From NCBI GenBank assembly GCA_036417435.1, contig CM070901.1, forward strand, positions 67,622,501 to 67,686,500: DNA of 64,000 nucleotides. The letters are read 5' to 3'. The translations under genes were made by a program, and so were the position numbers. The notes beneath the pieces are model-generated. The model was not told the origin of the DNA, did no database searches, and was given only the letters and a program-made list of their open reading frames with translations. The stretch comes from Inia geoffrensis. Lineage: Eukaryota; Chordata; Mammalia; Artiodactyla; Iniidae. Positions 11,801 through 21,119 of this stretch are shown here, in pieces (within the stretch, counting starts at the first letter, position 1; every line of letters starts with the position of its first letter).

Positions 11801-14800
11801 GGAGGAAGGGAAGAAGGAAGGAGAAGGGGACAGGGCATCTTGTGGGAGCAATTACTCTCCTGGTTCTACCTCAGTCCTGGGTTGCTGGTGCACCCAGAGC
11901 ACCTCCAGACAGGGTGCAGGGAGCAGAGAGAGAGGGTAGCTGGGGGAGGGAGAGGATGTGGTGAGCACTTACCAGTTTTCCCAGCAACAGGAGCTGTAAG
12001 GGAGAAAGCAAAGATCAGCCTACTTTCTCATTAGATATGATGATTCATCATTATAAATAATCACCTCCTTGCAAATCCCCTTAACTCTCTTGTCAGTCTC
12101 TGTCTGCGTTACGTTCCACCTGGGTTGTCCATACCTTTACTTCTGCAGCTGTCTGTTAATGAAATTCCCACATAAGCAGGCAGGTTGGTATCTCTGTAAA
12201 TCTACCGTCTCCATATTCAAAATGACACTAAACTGCCGTTCTGACACTTTTCTCTAGTACATTTGCTCTGCGGCTCTTGGTAGGGACAATCATCTTTTCC
12301 TCACTCCTCAAAATTTCCAGTCCTCTGCCTCCAGTCCCGTCTCACTCAAAGATGATGCCTTCCTTTATCCTTCACAGAGAAAACAAACGCAGTTAGACAG
12401 GAGGTCTCACATCTTCCCCCAACTAAATCATCTAACCTATTGCATCTCTATCCATCTTCCTTTCTTGGTTTTCACTGGGGACATCTCTCCTCCTATCTGT
12501 GGTCAGTCTCTGTCCTAGGTCACATTCCCTTTCACCCGCTCAAGGATTTTCCTCTCTCTGTTATTCCCTTTCTCCTCTGACTCACCCATTTCTCCATCTC
12601 AGCTGGACCTTTCCTATCAACATAAATATATTCCAGGATCTTTCACTGAAAGGAAAAAAATCTCACTTGACACCACACATAATTCCAAAATTATTTTTCT
12701 GCTCCCTTTCCCAGCCTGATTTCTCAATTCTTTTTCTACAAAGGCTGTTGTCATTTCTTCTCTTTCCAATCACTGTTTCATTCTCTGCAATTTGAACCCT
12801 GTCCTCACCAGTCCACTAAAACTTTTCTTGTCAAAATCACCAATGAGCAAGAGGGAAGCGATATGGGAACATATGTATATGTATAACTGATTCACTTTGT
12901 TATAAAGCAGAAGCTAACACACCCTTGTAAAGCAATTATACTCCCATAAAGATATTAAAATAAAAATCACCAATGATCTCAATGTCAAATCAAGTGGACA
13001 CAATTCTATTTCTCTCCCAGGTTCGCCCATATAAGTGTATATCTTCACCATCTGCCCAGGTACTCGTGCCTGACAACTGCAAGTCCTCTTTTATTCCTCT
13101 CTCTCTCCCATACCCCATCAGCCTTTGCACCAGTAAAGTTGTGATCATCCTGCTTCCAGTTAGTTCTTGAATGCATCAGCTTCAGTCCATGTCCACACTA
13201 TTTTAGGTCACCAGCGGCTTTCTCCCATCTCTTAACTTACCTCTTCCCTTATTTTGTTCCCCTGACAATTCATTCCCCACAGAGAAGCTAGAGTTATTTT
13301 TAAAATAACAAATCAGATAATATCACTCTCCTGCTTACATGCCTTCAGTGCTCTTCCTTTGCTCTGAAAATAAAATGTAAATATTTACAAGGCCACACCT
13401 GACACAAGCCCTGCTCACCTGTCCAGCCTCATCTCGAGCCACACTTCCCCTACTCATTGGGCTCCAATAACACCAGACCTCTTCAAACTTGGGGCTTTTC
13501 TGTATGCCCATGCCTCTACTTTAAACCTGCTTCCTTTGTATCTTCAAATGGCTTAATTCTTATCATGCTTCAAGTCCTAGCTTAAAAGACACTTCCTCAG
13601 AAAATTCTTGCCATATCATCCTGTTAATGTAGGCTGTTCTCTCATGTCCCCCGCAACAAGTGTTCTTATCAGAGTATCCTGTTTAAAGCTTCATTGCCGT
13701 TTTCCAATTCGTATTTATGCACTTGTGTTCCTTTATTTACTGTTTCTATCCCTCAGTAGAATGTAAGCTCAAAGAGGGCAGTGGCCATATTAATTTTATT
13801 TGCCAATGCTCCGGAAACCATTCATTGAGTCCACCTAGGTGGGAGATAAGAGAGCCCAAAATTGCGTTGACAATAGAACGTAAAGATGAGGACACGGGCA
13901 TGAGAGAAATTTAAGAGGGAGAGAGAACTCGGCACTTGAAGAGATATGGGGGTCTTGTAAATGGGTGACTAGGAAAAACGTTAGCTGTGCTCACACAAAT
14001 ATAAATGTTGGGAGGAGAAGAGCATTTGTGAGGGGAAGATGGGAGCTGGATTTTGAATGCGTTTTGTTTCTGAGCTGACAGATCAATTTGGAGGTCTCCA
14101 ACCAGCAGGTGGGCATATGAAATTGTACTTGACACAAACAAGAAAGGTAAGTTTGGAAATTATGGACACAGAAGTGATAGCTGAAAAGCAGAGTGTGCAG
14201 GGGTGACAATGTGGCAGCGCAGGGAATGGGTAAAGAAGAAGGACTAAGAGGAGGAAGAGAAGAAACAAGTAAGAGATGAGAAGAGTAGAAAGAAGGCACC
14301 TTCCACTTATTCATCCAACAAATATTAGTGAACACTACATATGTCCATACTCAGTATAATACCGTCACTGCGAGGGAGGCAAAGACCTTGTGCTTTAGGT
14401 CAGGAAGGCTGTCTCTCTCGTTCAGTGATAAATCTCCAAGTCCTAGAACAGAGCCTGCACAGAGCATTTATTTAATGTTTAAACAAGGCACTTTGTGGAA
14501 TCCTGGAAAGCAGAGAATGTGTGTACACACTGCCTGGCTCTAGATGAAAATCTACTTTTAAGAGTAGAATGGGAGCTTTATAAAGTAGGCAATGGAGCTG
14601 CACTGAAGGCATTTATGAAGTACAGTGACTCAGCCATAGCTGTAGTTGAAGAAATCATGGCCTTCAGGGTGCAGCATGGATTCAGAGAACAGGAGACAGG
14701 ACAGTCAAGACTGGATCAGAACATGGTGTAAAAATTGAGTTACTGGGCTTCCCTGGTGGCACAGTGGTTGAGGGTCCGCCTGCCGATGCAGGGGACACGG

Positions 14801-16663
14801 GTTCGTGACCCGGTCCGTGAAGATCCCACATGCAGCAGAGCGGCTGGGCCCATGAGCCATGGCCACTGAGGCTGCGCTTCCGGAGCCTGTGCTCTGCAAC
14901 GGGAGAGGCCACAACAGTGAGAGGCCCGCGTACCCCAAACAAAAAAAAGAAAAAGAAAAAGAAAAAATTGAGTTACTGAGCAATAAAGACCTAAATATGG
15001 CAGCCCAGATGAGAATGGAAAAGATGGAGTCAATCTTTGTGACTTAGCAAAAGGGCAAATGGATAAAAACTCCAAAAGTCTCTCCCAGGAGTCTTGTCTA
15101 GGCATCACATTGGTATCACTATAGCAGAGGTAGTGAAGCACGCCACTACTCCAGGCCTGAGCTTCTCCATACGAAAAGTGAGGTAGTTCAGTGCTCCTTT
15201 TTCATGCTATTCTGCTTCAATCCATTTCATCCTGCTCATGGGAGGATACTCTGTCTTCCTCACCTCCACCTCCTGTCCCAATATCATCCAGCATTGAGGG
15301 CCAAGGCTCCCAGAGCTGAACAGATTTTACTATTGATCATAGTACATAACTTGGAACGTGGCTGCATGTCCTCTGGGACCATACTGAAGCACATTTGAGG
15401 GTAGATACTCTAAAAATAGAGCTTGGGGAGACATTCCTGGCAATAAGGCTCTCCTGCTTGGTCTTCCCTAGACTCTTCCACCCACCAGCACTATCAGTCC
15501 CTGGTCCCTAGCTCACAGCTGAGAACATGGTCAGAAAGGAGCGCTCAATTGCAGCCGAAGATCCTGTCTTTCTATTCGTTCGGTGACAGGACGTATCCCC
15601 ATGTTTGTGCAGTGCAAAGAGACATGCATGATTCCTCTGGTCCCACAACTGATTCTAGAATTGCCTGGCTTATGTATTCTCTGATCCCCACCCAATGGAT
15701 AACCCACACCCTCCTGTGCTTTTTCCCAGGGGAATCTCCTTTCACATAAAGAGAATAAGCTTCTGCTGCCTGAAGTGGTTTCAGGGGCACAGAGAACAGC
15801 CACTGCCCCCAACCACAATGTGTTCCCCCCACCTCCTATTTGCCTAAGACAGCATTAGCCCTCCCACCTAAGATATGGTCCAAGTGAAACACAATTTCTA
15901 AGGAAGGTAAACACCTTGGCCACCCATTAGTCCTTCAAGTCTAGGTCACTAGACTTTGCTCACAGCTGGCTCTGCTCTGGGGGGTGGCAGAGCACCAGGG
16001 ACCTTGGTGCCGAGTGAAATTGGGCAAAAGACTTTAAAAAAAATGAACTCTGCTGGGCTTCCCTGGAGGCGCAGTGGTTAACGATCCACCTGCCAACGTA
16101 GAGGACACGGGTTCGAGCCCTGATGCGTGAAGATCCCACATGCCGAGGAACAACTAAGCCCGTGCATCACAGCTACTGAGCCCGCATGCCTAGAGCCCAT
16201 GCTCTGCAACAAGAAAAGCCACCACAATGAGAAGCCCACGCACCGCAACGAAGAGTAGCCCCTGCTCTCCACAACTAGAGAAACCCTGAGTGCAGCAAGA
16301 AAGAGCCAACTCAGCCCAAAATAAATAAGTTAATTAAAAAATTAACTCTGCCAATTTCATAATTTGCCAAGGCCAGCAAGGTTGTCAGAACCTGATTTTC
16401 ATCAGCCTGCCTTCATTCACCCTCCTGACTTTCCTGACCAGCCCTCATCCTTGCCCAGGCTCAGCCCCAACCGAGGTGACAGCAGCTGAGTTAGAAAAGC
16501 ATGCCTGCCTTTGTCCCTGCTCCACTACCCCTCCTGGGGACCCTGCCTCACCGAGGAATAGCAGAGCCGCCCACAGTAGCATGTGGCCCAAAGGATGGCA
16601 GGATGTGCAGGCAGCTCGGTCACTCCTGGCAGCAGGGAGGGCTAGGAATGAGGGGATCCCCAT
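854..16663 (-). CDS. FCGR2B: FCGR2B-type low-affinity IgG Fc receptor (partial; coding exons 1-6)
   Basis: Single-pass membrane receptor that binds the Fc part of IgG complexes; in this family the B form inhibits B-cell and myeloid activation through a cytoplasmic ITIM. Six exons are readable on the minus strand: 16552-16663, 11973-11993, 9931-10185, 4346-4600, 3581-3703 and 854-910, or 112+21+255+255+123+57 nt. All junctions have GT/AG ends and keep one open frame. The order is signal peptide, two C2-type Ig domains, one transmembrane helix, then a basic RRKK stop-transfer followed by the 57-nt insert (MGETLPEEP) known from the FCGR2B B1 isoform. That insert, and the divergent position next to FCGR3, favour FCGR2B over FCGR2A. 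The ITIM and 3' UTR exons were searched for in 1-853 and not found, so they should lie outside the window. No stop or frameshift is seen. Confidence 0.93.
911..1831. other. FCGR2B intron 5, no recognisable feature
   Basis: About 0.9 kb, pyrimidine-rich. I see no gene, young repeat or RNA here. Intron 5 continues to 3580. Confidence 0.5.
1845..2067 (-). mobile_element. Young cetacean tRNA-Glu SINE (CHR-2-like)
   Basis: Poly(T) of about 30 at left, then the body in reverse, ending in the inverted head GGGCTTCCCTGGTGGCACAG. Flanked by the 13-bp duplication CACAATGCTTCTT (1832-1844 and 2068-2080). Lies in FCGR2B intron 5. Confidence 0.92.
2170..2310 (-). repeat. MIR fragment
   Basis: Contains CCTCATAACCCTGTGAGGTA and GAAACTGAGGCACAGAGAAG, the classic reverse-strand MIR core. 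Confidence 0.7.
2823..3032 (-). mobile_element. Young cetacean tRNA-Glu SINE
   Basis: Reverse orientation, with a 15-bp target duplication GATCTGCATATTCTT on both sides (2808-2822 and 3033-3047). Body nearly identical to the copies at 1845 and 5821. Confidence 0.92.
3160..3440. repeat. L2-like ancient repeat
   Basis: Text such as ACTCCCTGAGGGCAGAGACT and CAGTGCTTGACACATAAGCA is typical of L2 3' ends. Diverged; lies in FCGR2B intron 5. Confidence 0.5.
3581..3703 (-). CDS. FCGR2B: FCGR2B exon 5 (transmembrane segment)
   Basis: A 123-nt exon from a ttccccag acceptor to a gtttgt donor. It encodes a short stalk (GSSLSKSLS), an uninterrupted hydrophobic helix of about 25 residues without charged residues, then RRKKIS as the cytoplasmic anchor. 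Absence of an acidic or other charged residue in the helix fits FCGR2, which does not need the FcR gamma chain. Same length as expected for the family. Confidence 0.9.
4346..4600 (-). CDS. FCGR2B: FCGR2B exon 4 (second, IgG-binding Ig-like domain)
   Basis: A 255-nt exon between a tctttcag acceptor and a gtggga donor. It begins with the family signature [18 protein letters not shown] and contains [14 protein letters not shown] and YHCTG, the two disulfide cysteines. Sequons are at NSS and NLS. In this family the second domain makes the main contact with the IgG hinge/CH2. The domain ends in VIITVQ before the transmembrane exon. Confidence 0.94.
4700..4880 (+). repeat. MIR element
   Basis: TGAGCTGTGTGATCTTGGGC, TTTCCTCGTATGTCAAAA and CCTGGCACATAGTAGGTGCT give the MIR core and tail in order. 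Located in FCGR2B intron 3 close to the exon 4 acceptor. Confidence 0.8.
4966..4994 (+). repeat. (GGGA)n microsatellite
   Basis: About seven tandem GGGA units in FCGR2B intron 3. Confidence 0.9.
4995..5812. other. FCGR2B intron 3 segment without recognised features
   Basis: No gene or young repeat seen. It ends at the target duplication of the SINE at 5821. Confidence 0.4.
5821..6041 (-). mobile_element. Young cetacean tRNA-Glu SINE
   Basis: Begins with about 30 T and is flanked by CGTGAAGA plus T-run duplications at 5813 and 6042. It lies just beyond the 3' end of the PHC1 retrocopy. Confidence 0.9.
6042..6239 (-). other. Possible PHC1-retrocopy 3' UTR remnant
   Basis: Follows directly downstream (minus strand) of the SAM-domain trace and contains no other recognisable feature. 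It is bounded on the left by the SINE at 5821-6041. The 3' UTR assignment is inference only. Confidence 0.3.
6240..8655 (-). pseudogene. PHC1P: PHC1 processed pseudogene (polyhomeotic homolog 1 retrocopy)
   Basis: Minus-strand fragments in shifting frames follow PHC1 in order. They run from a start codon at 8653-8655 with a Ser/Gly-rich N-terminus (about 8560-8640), through a Ser/Thr/Gln-rich part (about 8250-8560), LSPAGGGSG and PSSGIGG (about 7790-7885) and a Gln-rich stretch (about 7490-7570), to [16 protein letters not shown] (about 7030-7110). Then come the FCS zinc finger with HCGKY, FCSMTC and KEFQEA (about 6740-6900) and SAM-domain traces ending [11 protein letters not shown] (about 6300-6560). 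No introns remain, stops and frameshifts are many, and the span is about 2.4 kb against about 3.0 kb for the intact coding region, so several hundred bp are lost. It sits in intron 3 of FCGR2B in the same direction. The 3' UTR may continue leftwards; a tail was not identified. Confidence 0.9.
8656..9170. other. FCGR2B intron 3, upstream flank of the PHC1 retrocopy
   Basis: May include PHC1 5' UTR near 8656-8800 (not verifiable by eye). No other feature recognised. Confidence 0.3.
9182..9389 (+). mobile_element. Young cetacean tRNA-Glu SINE
   Basis: Forward copy with head GGGCTTCCGTGGTGGCGCAG and B-box GGTTCGTGCC. The tail is an A-run. Flanked by AAACAACTTTC (9171-9181 and 9390-9400). Antisense to FCGR2B, intron 3. 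Confidence 0.92.
9931..10185 (-). CDS. FCGR2B: FCGR2B exon 3 (first Ig-like domain)
   Basis: Encodes the membrane-distal Ig domain, beginning [16 protein letters not shown] and ending [11 protein letters not shown]. The disulfide cysteines are in LMCEG and YRCQ. N-glycosylation sequons are visible at NLT, NGS and NDS. The donor is gtcagt. The acceptor is a tandem cagcag, so the exon may be 255 or 258 nt; human EC1 exons use 258. Flanking introns are 11972-10186 and 9930-4601. Confidence 0.92.
10451..10510 (+). repeat. (CA)n microsatellite
   Basis: Imperfect CA repeat with interspersed CGTG, in FCGR2B intron 2 about 270 bp upstream of the EC1 acceptor. Confidence 0.9.
10652..10979. repeat. 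Nested inverted repeats around an L1 3' end
   Basis: GTTCTGACTTCTTCCATTCT (10652-10671) recurs inverted at about 10960-10979. A second palindrome is AAGATGTATTTATTTC (10909-10924) with its complement at about 10935-10950. See findings. Confidence 0.8.
10676..10895 (-). mobile_element. L1 3'-end fragment
   Basis: Reverse complement carries AAATGGAGTATAACCTTTAA and CTGTAACTTATATAATAT, characteristic of cetartiodactyl L1 3' UTR ends. Confidence 0.65.
11000..11300 (-). mobile_element. Old CHR-type SINE (long subtype)
   Basis: Reverse copy of about 300 bp ending at the inverted head GGACTTCCCTGATGGTCCAG. More diverged than the young copies. In FCGR2B intron 2. Confidence 0.8.
11310..11972. other. 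FCGR2B intron 2 segment, nothing recognised
   Basis: About 0.66 kb, purine-rich in places, leading to the mini-exon donor. No repeat or gene recognised. Confidence 0.4.
11973..11993 (-). CDS. FCGR2B: FCGR2B exon 2 (21-bp mini-exon)
   Basis: A 21-nt exon between a cttacag acceptor and a gtaagt donor. With the split codon from exon 1 it encodes APVAGKT, the end of the signal peptide and cleavage region. A 21-bp second exon is a hallmark of FCGR2/FCGR3 genes. It is too short for ORF finders and was found by following the expected motif. Confidence 0.9.
12000..12832. other. FCGR2B intron 1, diverged L2-like sequence
   Basis: Pyrimidine-rich, resembling L2 interior; no coding trace. Confidence 0.35.
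12847..12965 (+). mobile_element. Very short 5'-truncated L1 (3' end only)
   Basis: Carries TGTATAACTGATTCACTTTG and CAATTATACTCCCATAAAGA, the L1 3' end. Flanked by the 14-bp duplication AAAATCACCAATGA (from 12833 and from about 12964). Confidence 0.85.
12980..14700 (+). repeat. L2-like ancient repeats in FCGR2B intron 1
   Basis: CTCCTGCTTACATGCCTTCA, CCTGTCCAGCCTCATCTC and CTTCAAGTCCTAGC around 13330-13600 match L2 3' regions. The rest is diverged, with MIR-like text near 14310-14400. Confidence 0.5.
14745..14962 (+). mobile_element. Young cetacean tRNA-Glu SINE
   Basis: Flanked by the 15-bp duplication AAAAATTGAGTTACT (14730-14744 and from about 14963). Tail is A-rich with interspersed G. 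FCGR2B intron 1, antisense. Confidence 0.92.
14978..16040. other. FCGR2B intron 1 segment, nothing recognised
   Basis: No coding trace or recognisable young repeat. Confidence 0.4.
16055..16338 (+). mobile_element. Old CHR-type SINE, full length
   Basis: Head GGGCTTCCCTGGAGGCGCAG, B-box GGTTCGAGCC, long body and AATAAATAAG tail. Target duplication AAATGAACTCTGCT / AAATTAACTCTGCC, already diverged by two bases. Lies about 200 bp from FCGR2B exon 1. Confidence 0.88.
16552..16663 (-). CDS. FCGR2B: FCGR2B exon 1 (start codon and signal peptide)
   Basis: Starts at the ATG complementary to 16661-16663 and reads [12 protein letters not shown], then [12 protein letters not shown], matching the long leader of primate FCGR2. 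The hydrophobic core [10 protein letters not shown] is the signal peptide h-region. The exon ends in CCTCG followed by gtgagg, a good donor, after 37 codons plus one base. A second in-frame ATG lies just before the hydrophobic core. Intron 1 (11994-16551) is about 4.6 kb. Confidence 0.9.
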
Positions 16664-16775
16664 CACCTCCTGGAGCGAGCAGGTTGCCTCTGACAGCCCA
16701 GCGCAGCAGGCACAGACTTCTCTCGAGGCTTGAAAGATTCCACCGCAGAGAACAGACAAATTCTGGACTCCAAAA

Positions 16776-16789
16776 GAGGAAGTGAAAAG
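16776..16789 (+). promoter_or_regulatory. ETS-IRF composite-like element upstream of FCGR2B
   Basis: GAGGAAGTGAAAAG contains GGAAGTGAAA, a perfect match to the GGAANNGAAA composite bound by PU.1 with IRF4/IRF8. It lies about 113 bp upstream of the FCGR2B ATG, in reverse orientation relative to the gene. Function is inferred from motif and place only. Confidence 0.5.
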
Positions 16790-17497
16790 AAATGTTGTTT
16801 TTTGTCACTGACTCCGCCCCTTCCACCCTCTTTCGTCTCAACTTTTCCCTCCCAGAAGTTTCAGGGTTTCCTAGAATCAATCTGGCTCAGTCCCACTCCA
16901 AATTCACAGAAAATGTGGAAACTGGGAAACAGATTCTCCTCTTCCTCTGGGGCCACAGCTGGGCTCAGCCTCTGGGAGGAAGAGGGGAAAAAATGGTCAC
17001 CCAAACTCAGCTCAGAACCTCCTATCTGTCTCTCTGCTTAGAAAAGGCGATGGAAGAGAGTGTGTCAGCAGACGCCCCATACTTCTAGATCTATTTAGAG
17101 GCGCAGACACTGGCATCAGACTCCTCCTGAGATCGAACATAGCGACTTGAGGCCAGCCCCCACCATTTGATTTTCTTTATTATCATAATCCTGACTCTGT
17201 TTTGGATTGTGGAACAAGGACAAAGACGTGTGTCAGAGTGGCAATAGGATGATCACACCCATCCTCTTATCCCCGTTGTCGTTCACTCTTGTACTCATTC
17301 CTCCAACAAATATCTTTGAGCAGCAATTAGTGCCCTGGTTCTTTATCTTTCTTAACCATCACTGTTCCTATCACTATGGCATGGTCAAAGAGCAGGGCTT
17401 TAGAGCTGTGTAAGTCTCATTTTGAATGACAGGTAGCTTCTCAGAACTACAGAGTCCTCATCTGTACAAATGAAGATTAGCATGCCTGTCCTTCAAG
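16790..17497. other. FCGR2B upstream region
   Basis: Likely 5' UTR/promoter and upstream flank. Apart from the ETS/IRF-like element no clear signal is seen, and no TATA box close to the ATG. Confidence 0.4.
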
Positions 17498-17707
17498 CAG
17501 GGTTTCTCAGCCTCAGTACTATTGACATTTGGGGCCAAATAATTCTCATTGTAAGGACCTGTCCTATACACTGTAGGATGTTTAGCAGCATCCCTGACCT
17601 CTACCCACTAGATGCCAGGGGCACCCCCTACTTGTGAAAATAAAAATGTCTCTAGACATTGGCAAATGTTCTCTTGGGGGCAACATTGCCCCTGGTTGAG
17701 AACCACT
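17498..17707 (-). mobile_element. MER5A (hAT-Charlie non-autonomous DNA transposon)
   Basis: Begins AGGGTTTCTCAGCCTCAG and ends TGGTTGAGAACCACTG, with TTTAGCAGCATCCCTGACCT and TCTAGACATTGGCAAATG inside. Full-length reverse copy. Flanks CTTCAAG/CTCAAG look like a decayed target duplication. Confidence 0.85.
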
Positions 17708-17719
17708 GCACTCAAGGTT

Positions 17720-18115
17720 TTTGAAAATTAAAAGAGAAGTTGCGTGCTAGCAAAGTCCCTAGTGCATTGTGGGTATCAGTCAATGCTAGTTTCCCTTATT
17801 TGCTTTCTGTTGTCATCCTCATCGACATTTGTTCACCCTCAACGTCCCCAGAACATGAGTTGCTCTGGGATCTCTCTTGCAGCCCTTTGCTGGGGCCTCT
17901 CTCCCAAAAGCTCTCTGAGGAAACAAGCTGTAATATTCAAGGAAATGACATTGTGAAACCCGTTCTTATACCCTATGGTCTTCAGAAACCGCAACAGCCC
18001 CACTCCTTTGGCCAAAGCTTTTCTACTGGCCCCGTTCTACCTCACCTCCCATCCCCAGTCTACCTCCAGCCTTTATCTGACTTTTAGGTGAAAAAATTTC
18101 TTTAACCACCGAAAA
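17720..18115. other. Intergenic, nothing recognised
   Basis: Moderately AT-balanced sequence before the 5' LTR of the old provirus. Confidence 0.4.
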
Positions 18116-18119
18116 GACT

Positions 18120-18540
18120 CCAGTGAGCTGACATCAACACTTTAAAGGTTAATTTATATAATGGGACCCACACATTGAAGCTACCCCAGTGGACCAGACC
18201 ACATCATAAATCTAAACCTAAGTCAGCCTGCACTTAACAGGAAAAACCTGTCCAGGGACGTAACATACACCAATCACAATCCTCCAACTCAGCTTTAGCT
18301 AGCTTACCTTACTCTAGAAATCAGGACCTGTTAGCCTTATAAGGAAATTCCCAACCTCCTAGCCAGTCATGCCCGGTCTCCACATTGCCTCTTCTAAAGC
18401 TCTATAAAACTTGGTCTTGCCCAAATCCCTTGGGAAGAGTTCTCCACTGCTTATGAGGAACTGTACTACCTCAATCCATGGCATGTTTTCCCTTGAATAA
18501 TCTTGTAACTAAATTGTTTTAGTTTTGTCATTGGACAGGT
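18120..18540 (+). repeat. 5' LTR of the old provirus
   Basis: Shares ordered blocks with 32755-33532: CCACATCA...AAACCTAAGT, TCAGCCTGCACTTA, TTATAAGGAAA, CTCTATAAAACTT and TTGTTTTAGTTTTGTCATT. CTCTATAAAA is the likely TATA box. The left boundary is uncertain by about 15 bp. Confidence 0.75.
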
Positions 18541-18999
18541 CAGGCATATCTCATTTTATTGTGCTAACTTAACTGCACTTTGCAGGTATTGCATTTTTTA
18601 CAAATTGAAGGTTTGTGGCAACCCTCATTGAGTAAGTCTATCAGTGCCATTTTTCCCAACTGCTTTTGGCTCACCCTGTGTCTCTGTGTCATATTTTAGT
18701 AAATCTCACAATATTTCGAAGTTTTTCGTTATTATTATGTGTTATAATGATCTGTGATCAGCGATCTTTGATGTTATTATTGAAATTGTTTTGGTATTTT
18801 TAGCAATAGAGTCATCTTAAATTAAGGTATGTATGTTGTTTTATAGACATGAAGCTATTGCACACTTCATAGACTATGGTGTAAATGTAACTTTTATATG
18901 CACTGGGAAACCAAAACATTTGTGTCTCATTGTATTGCAATATTGTCTTTATTACAGTGGTCTGGAAGCGAACCCGCAATCTTTGCAAGGTATAGCCTG
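18541..18999 (+). mobile_element. Tigger-like DNA transposon, internally deleted
   Basis: Starts CAGGCATATCTCATTTTATT and ends GGTATAGCCTG, imperfect terminal inverted repeats, followed by TA. ACAAATTGAAGGTTTGTGGC and TTATATGCACTGGGAAACC match the ends of Tigger1-like elements. The transposase region is missing. Sits exactly at the end of the 5' LTR. Confidence 0.8.
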
Positions 19000-19664
19000 T
19001 ATTGTCAATGAGGTGTGATGTGAAAACAGCCACTGAAGGTTCCTGGGTTTGCTCCTAGATGAAGGTGAAGGTTCCTACAGAGCCACTTTAGTTTGCCACT
19101 TCTCCAGCTTCTCTCCAGTATCTCTGGTAATTTCTCTTAGATCGAGCTCCACCTAGTTCCCATTTGGAGCTCAAGTTTGTTTGTTCTAATCCTCTTAGGT
19201 GGAAATTTGGGGTGTGAGAGACTTCAGATATTTCATGGTGAGATCTAGTAGGCCACAACATTTGAGTTTATGCCCAATCTCAGCTACAGTGTAAGCACCT
19301 TCAGGAGGTACTGACAGATCTCAGGAACAGTGCTCAAGCAGTCAGAAACAGTACGTCTGGTTGAACTAGGGAGAAATATTTAAACGAGGGAAAACAATAG
19401 GAGCCTTTGAAGCAAAAGAAAGCATGATGGCAGCCATTAGGAAACTCACAAAGCTTGAGGTAAGTCCACAGCATGAACTGCTGAGGGACTTGGGGAATTA
19501 AATTAAGACAATACATGTGGACTGTACTAAGCACTCACCACCTCACTCTCAGACTCCTGGGCTAGGATAAGTTGGTCAAGGAATGGGTTAGATCAACAGT
19601 GGTCACATGCTAACCTCACGAAAATTTCCATATTACAAGGTACACTGTTAAATACCACATAATC

Positions 19665-20018
19665 GGTGCTTCCCTGGTGGCACAGTGGTTAAGAATCCAC
19701 CTGCCAGTGCAGGGGACACAGGTTCAAGCCCTGGTCGGGGAAGATCTCACATGCCACAGAGCAACTAAGCCTGTGTGCCACAGCTACTAATCCTGTGCTC
19801 TGGAACCCGCAAGTCATAACTACTGAGCCCACGTGCCACAAATTCTGGAGCCCACGCACTTAAAGCCCATGCTGCACAACAAGAGAAGCCACCACAATGA
19901 GAAGCCCACACACCGCAACGAAGAGTAGCCCCTGCTAGCTGCAACTAGAGAAAGCCCGCACGCAGCAACGAAGATCCAATGCAGCCAAAAGTAAATAAAT
20001 ACATAAATTTGTTTAAAA
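19665..20018 (+). mobile_element. Old CHR-type SINE, long
   Basis: Head TGCTTCCCTGGTGGCACAG and an AAATAAATACATAAATTTG tail, with flanking duplication AATACCACATAATC (19651 and 20020). The body contains an extra copy of the CACA/ACTGAGCCC module, so it is longer than the 16055 copy. Confidence 0.85.
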
Positions 20019-21119
20019 AAATACCACATAATCTGGTGGCACATCCCTATTAGGCATTAATTTGGCTCTAAGAGATCCAAGGCTTAGCTACAGAAGTGGG
20101 ACCCTCAAATATCAAAGAATTAAGCTTGCCACCTGCTGGCACACCTGCCTATTTTATGTCTGATAAACGTGGTCCAAGAAGCTATAGATACCTACAAAAA
20201 TGGCAACATCTTACGAAGACAACCTAGAATGACAACGGCCATTATAGGCAATCTTCCAGTTAGACAAGATGGCTCATTTAACAGTACACTTGAAAGTAAG
20301 GGTCCTCAAATCAAACAAACGGAATGGGATACCTATTTTAATTGGTATGCCTCCAAAAGGCTTCAAGAGCCCCAGAGAGCTTCATTGAAAGATTCATCGC
20401 AAAAGGGTAATGAGAAAGTAAAGACACGAGAGGTACCTAAAACAAAAGACTACAAGACTGATGTGACTCCTACTACTCCCCTGTCCTCCTTTACATGAGC
20501 ACCCACAGTCTGCTAATCCTCTGTCTGAATTGCCTTTCCACTCTGAAGAGACTATAGCACTGTAAACCAAAATCTGCCAAGTTAGTGGCCTTACAGATAC
20601 CCCGTATCTACCCTCAAAGGAGGGTCACCAAATGGCCCCTCTCAGGGTTGGTGAGACCCTGAGGGAGTCTCTGGTAAACTGCTACCAATTATTCCCTTAA
20701 ACAGCCAAGGGGACACTAAAACTAAGATTAATGGAAACCCTTGTTAAAGTCTGATAGATACCAGAGCTACACTCGAAATACCTCATGCTTCAGAGCCTCC
20801 AGAGGGGATCCTGGAGAAAAGGGCAGAAGCTGGTGAAGGATGAGAATTCTGACCACAGTCGGGTCTCCCAGGTCTCTGTCGTGCCTGGTCAAGAGAGGAA
20901 AATAACATTTCACGTTGTCCTTTCTTTTCCAAATTCAGGCTTTTTGGATGTTGGTTTGGGTGTACCTATTGGTTGTCAATTCTTCTCTCCCAAGGGCAGC
21001 TATTTTCTTCTGTCTGTCTCATTTTGTGTTGAGAACTTGACTTGGCAACCATCAGGTTGGGGCCCCCAAAATATGGCCGGGCAGAAACATGGGTTTGTAG
21101 TCTAAGCCCTGACAGTTCT

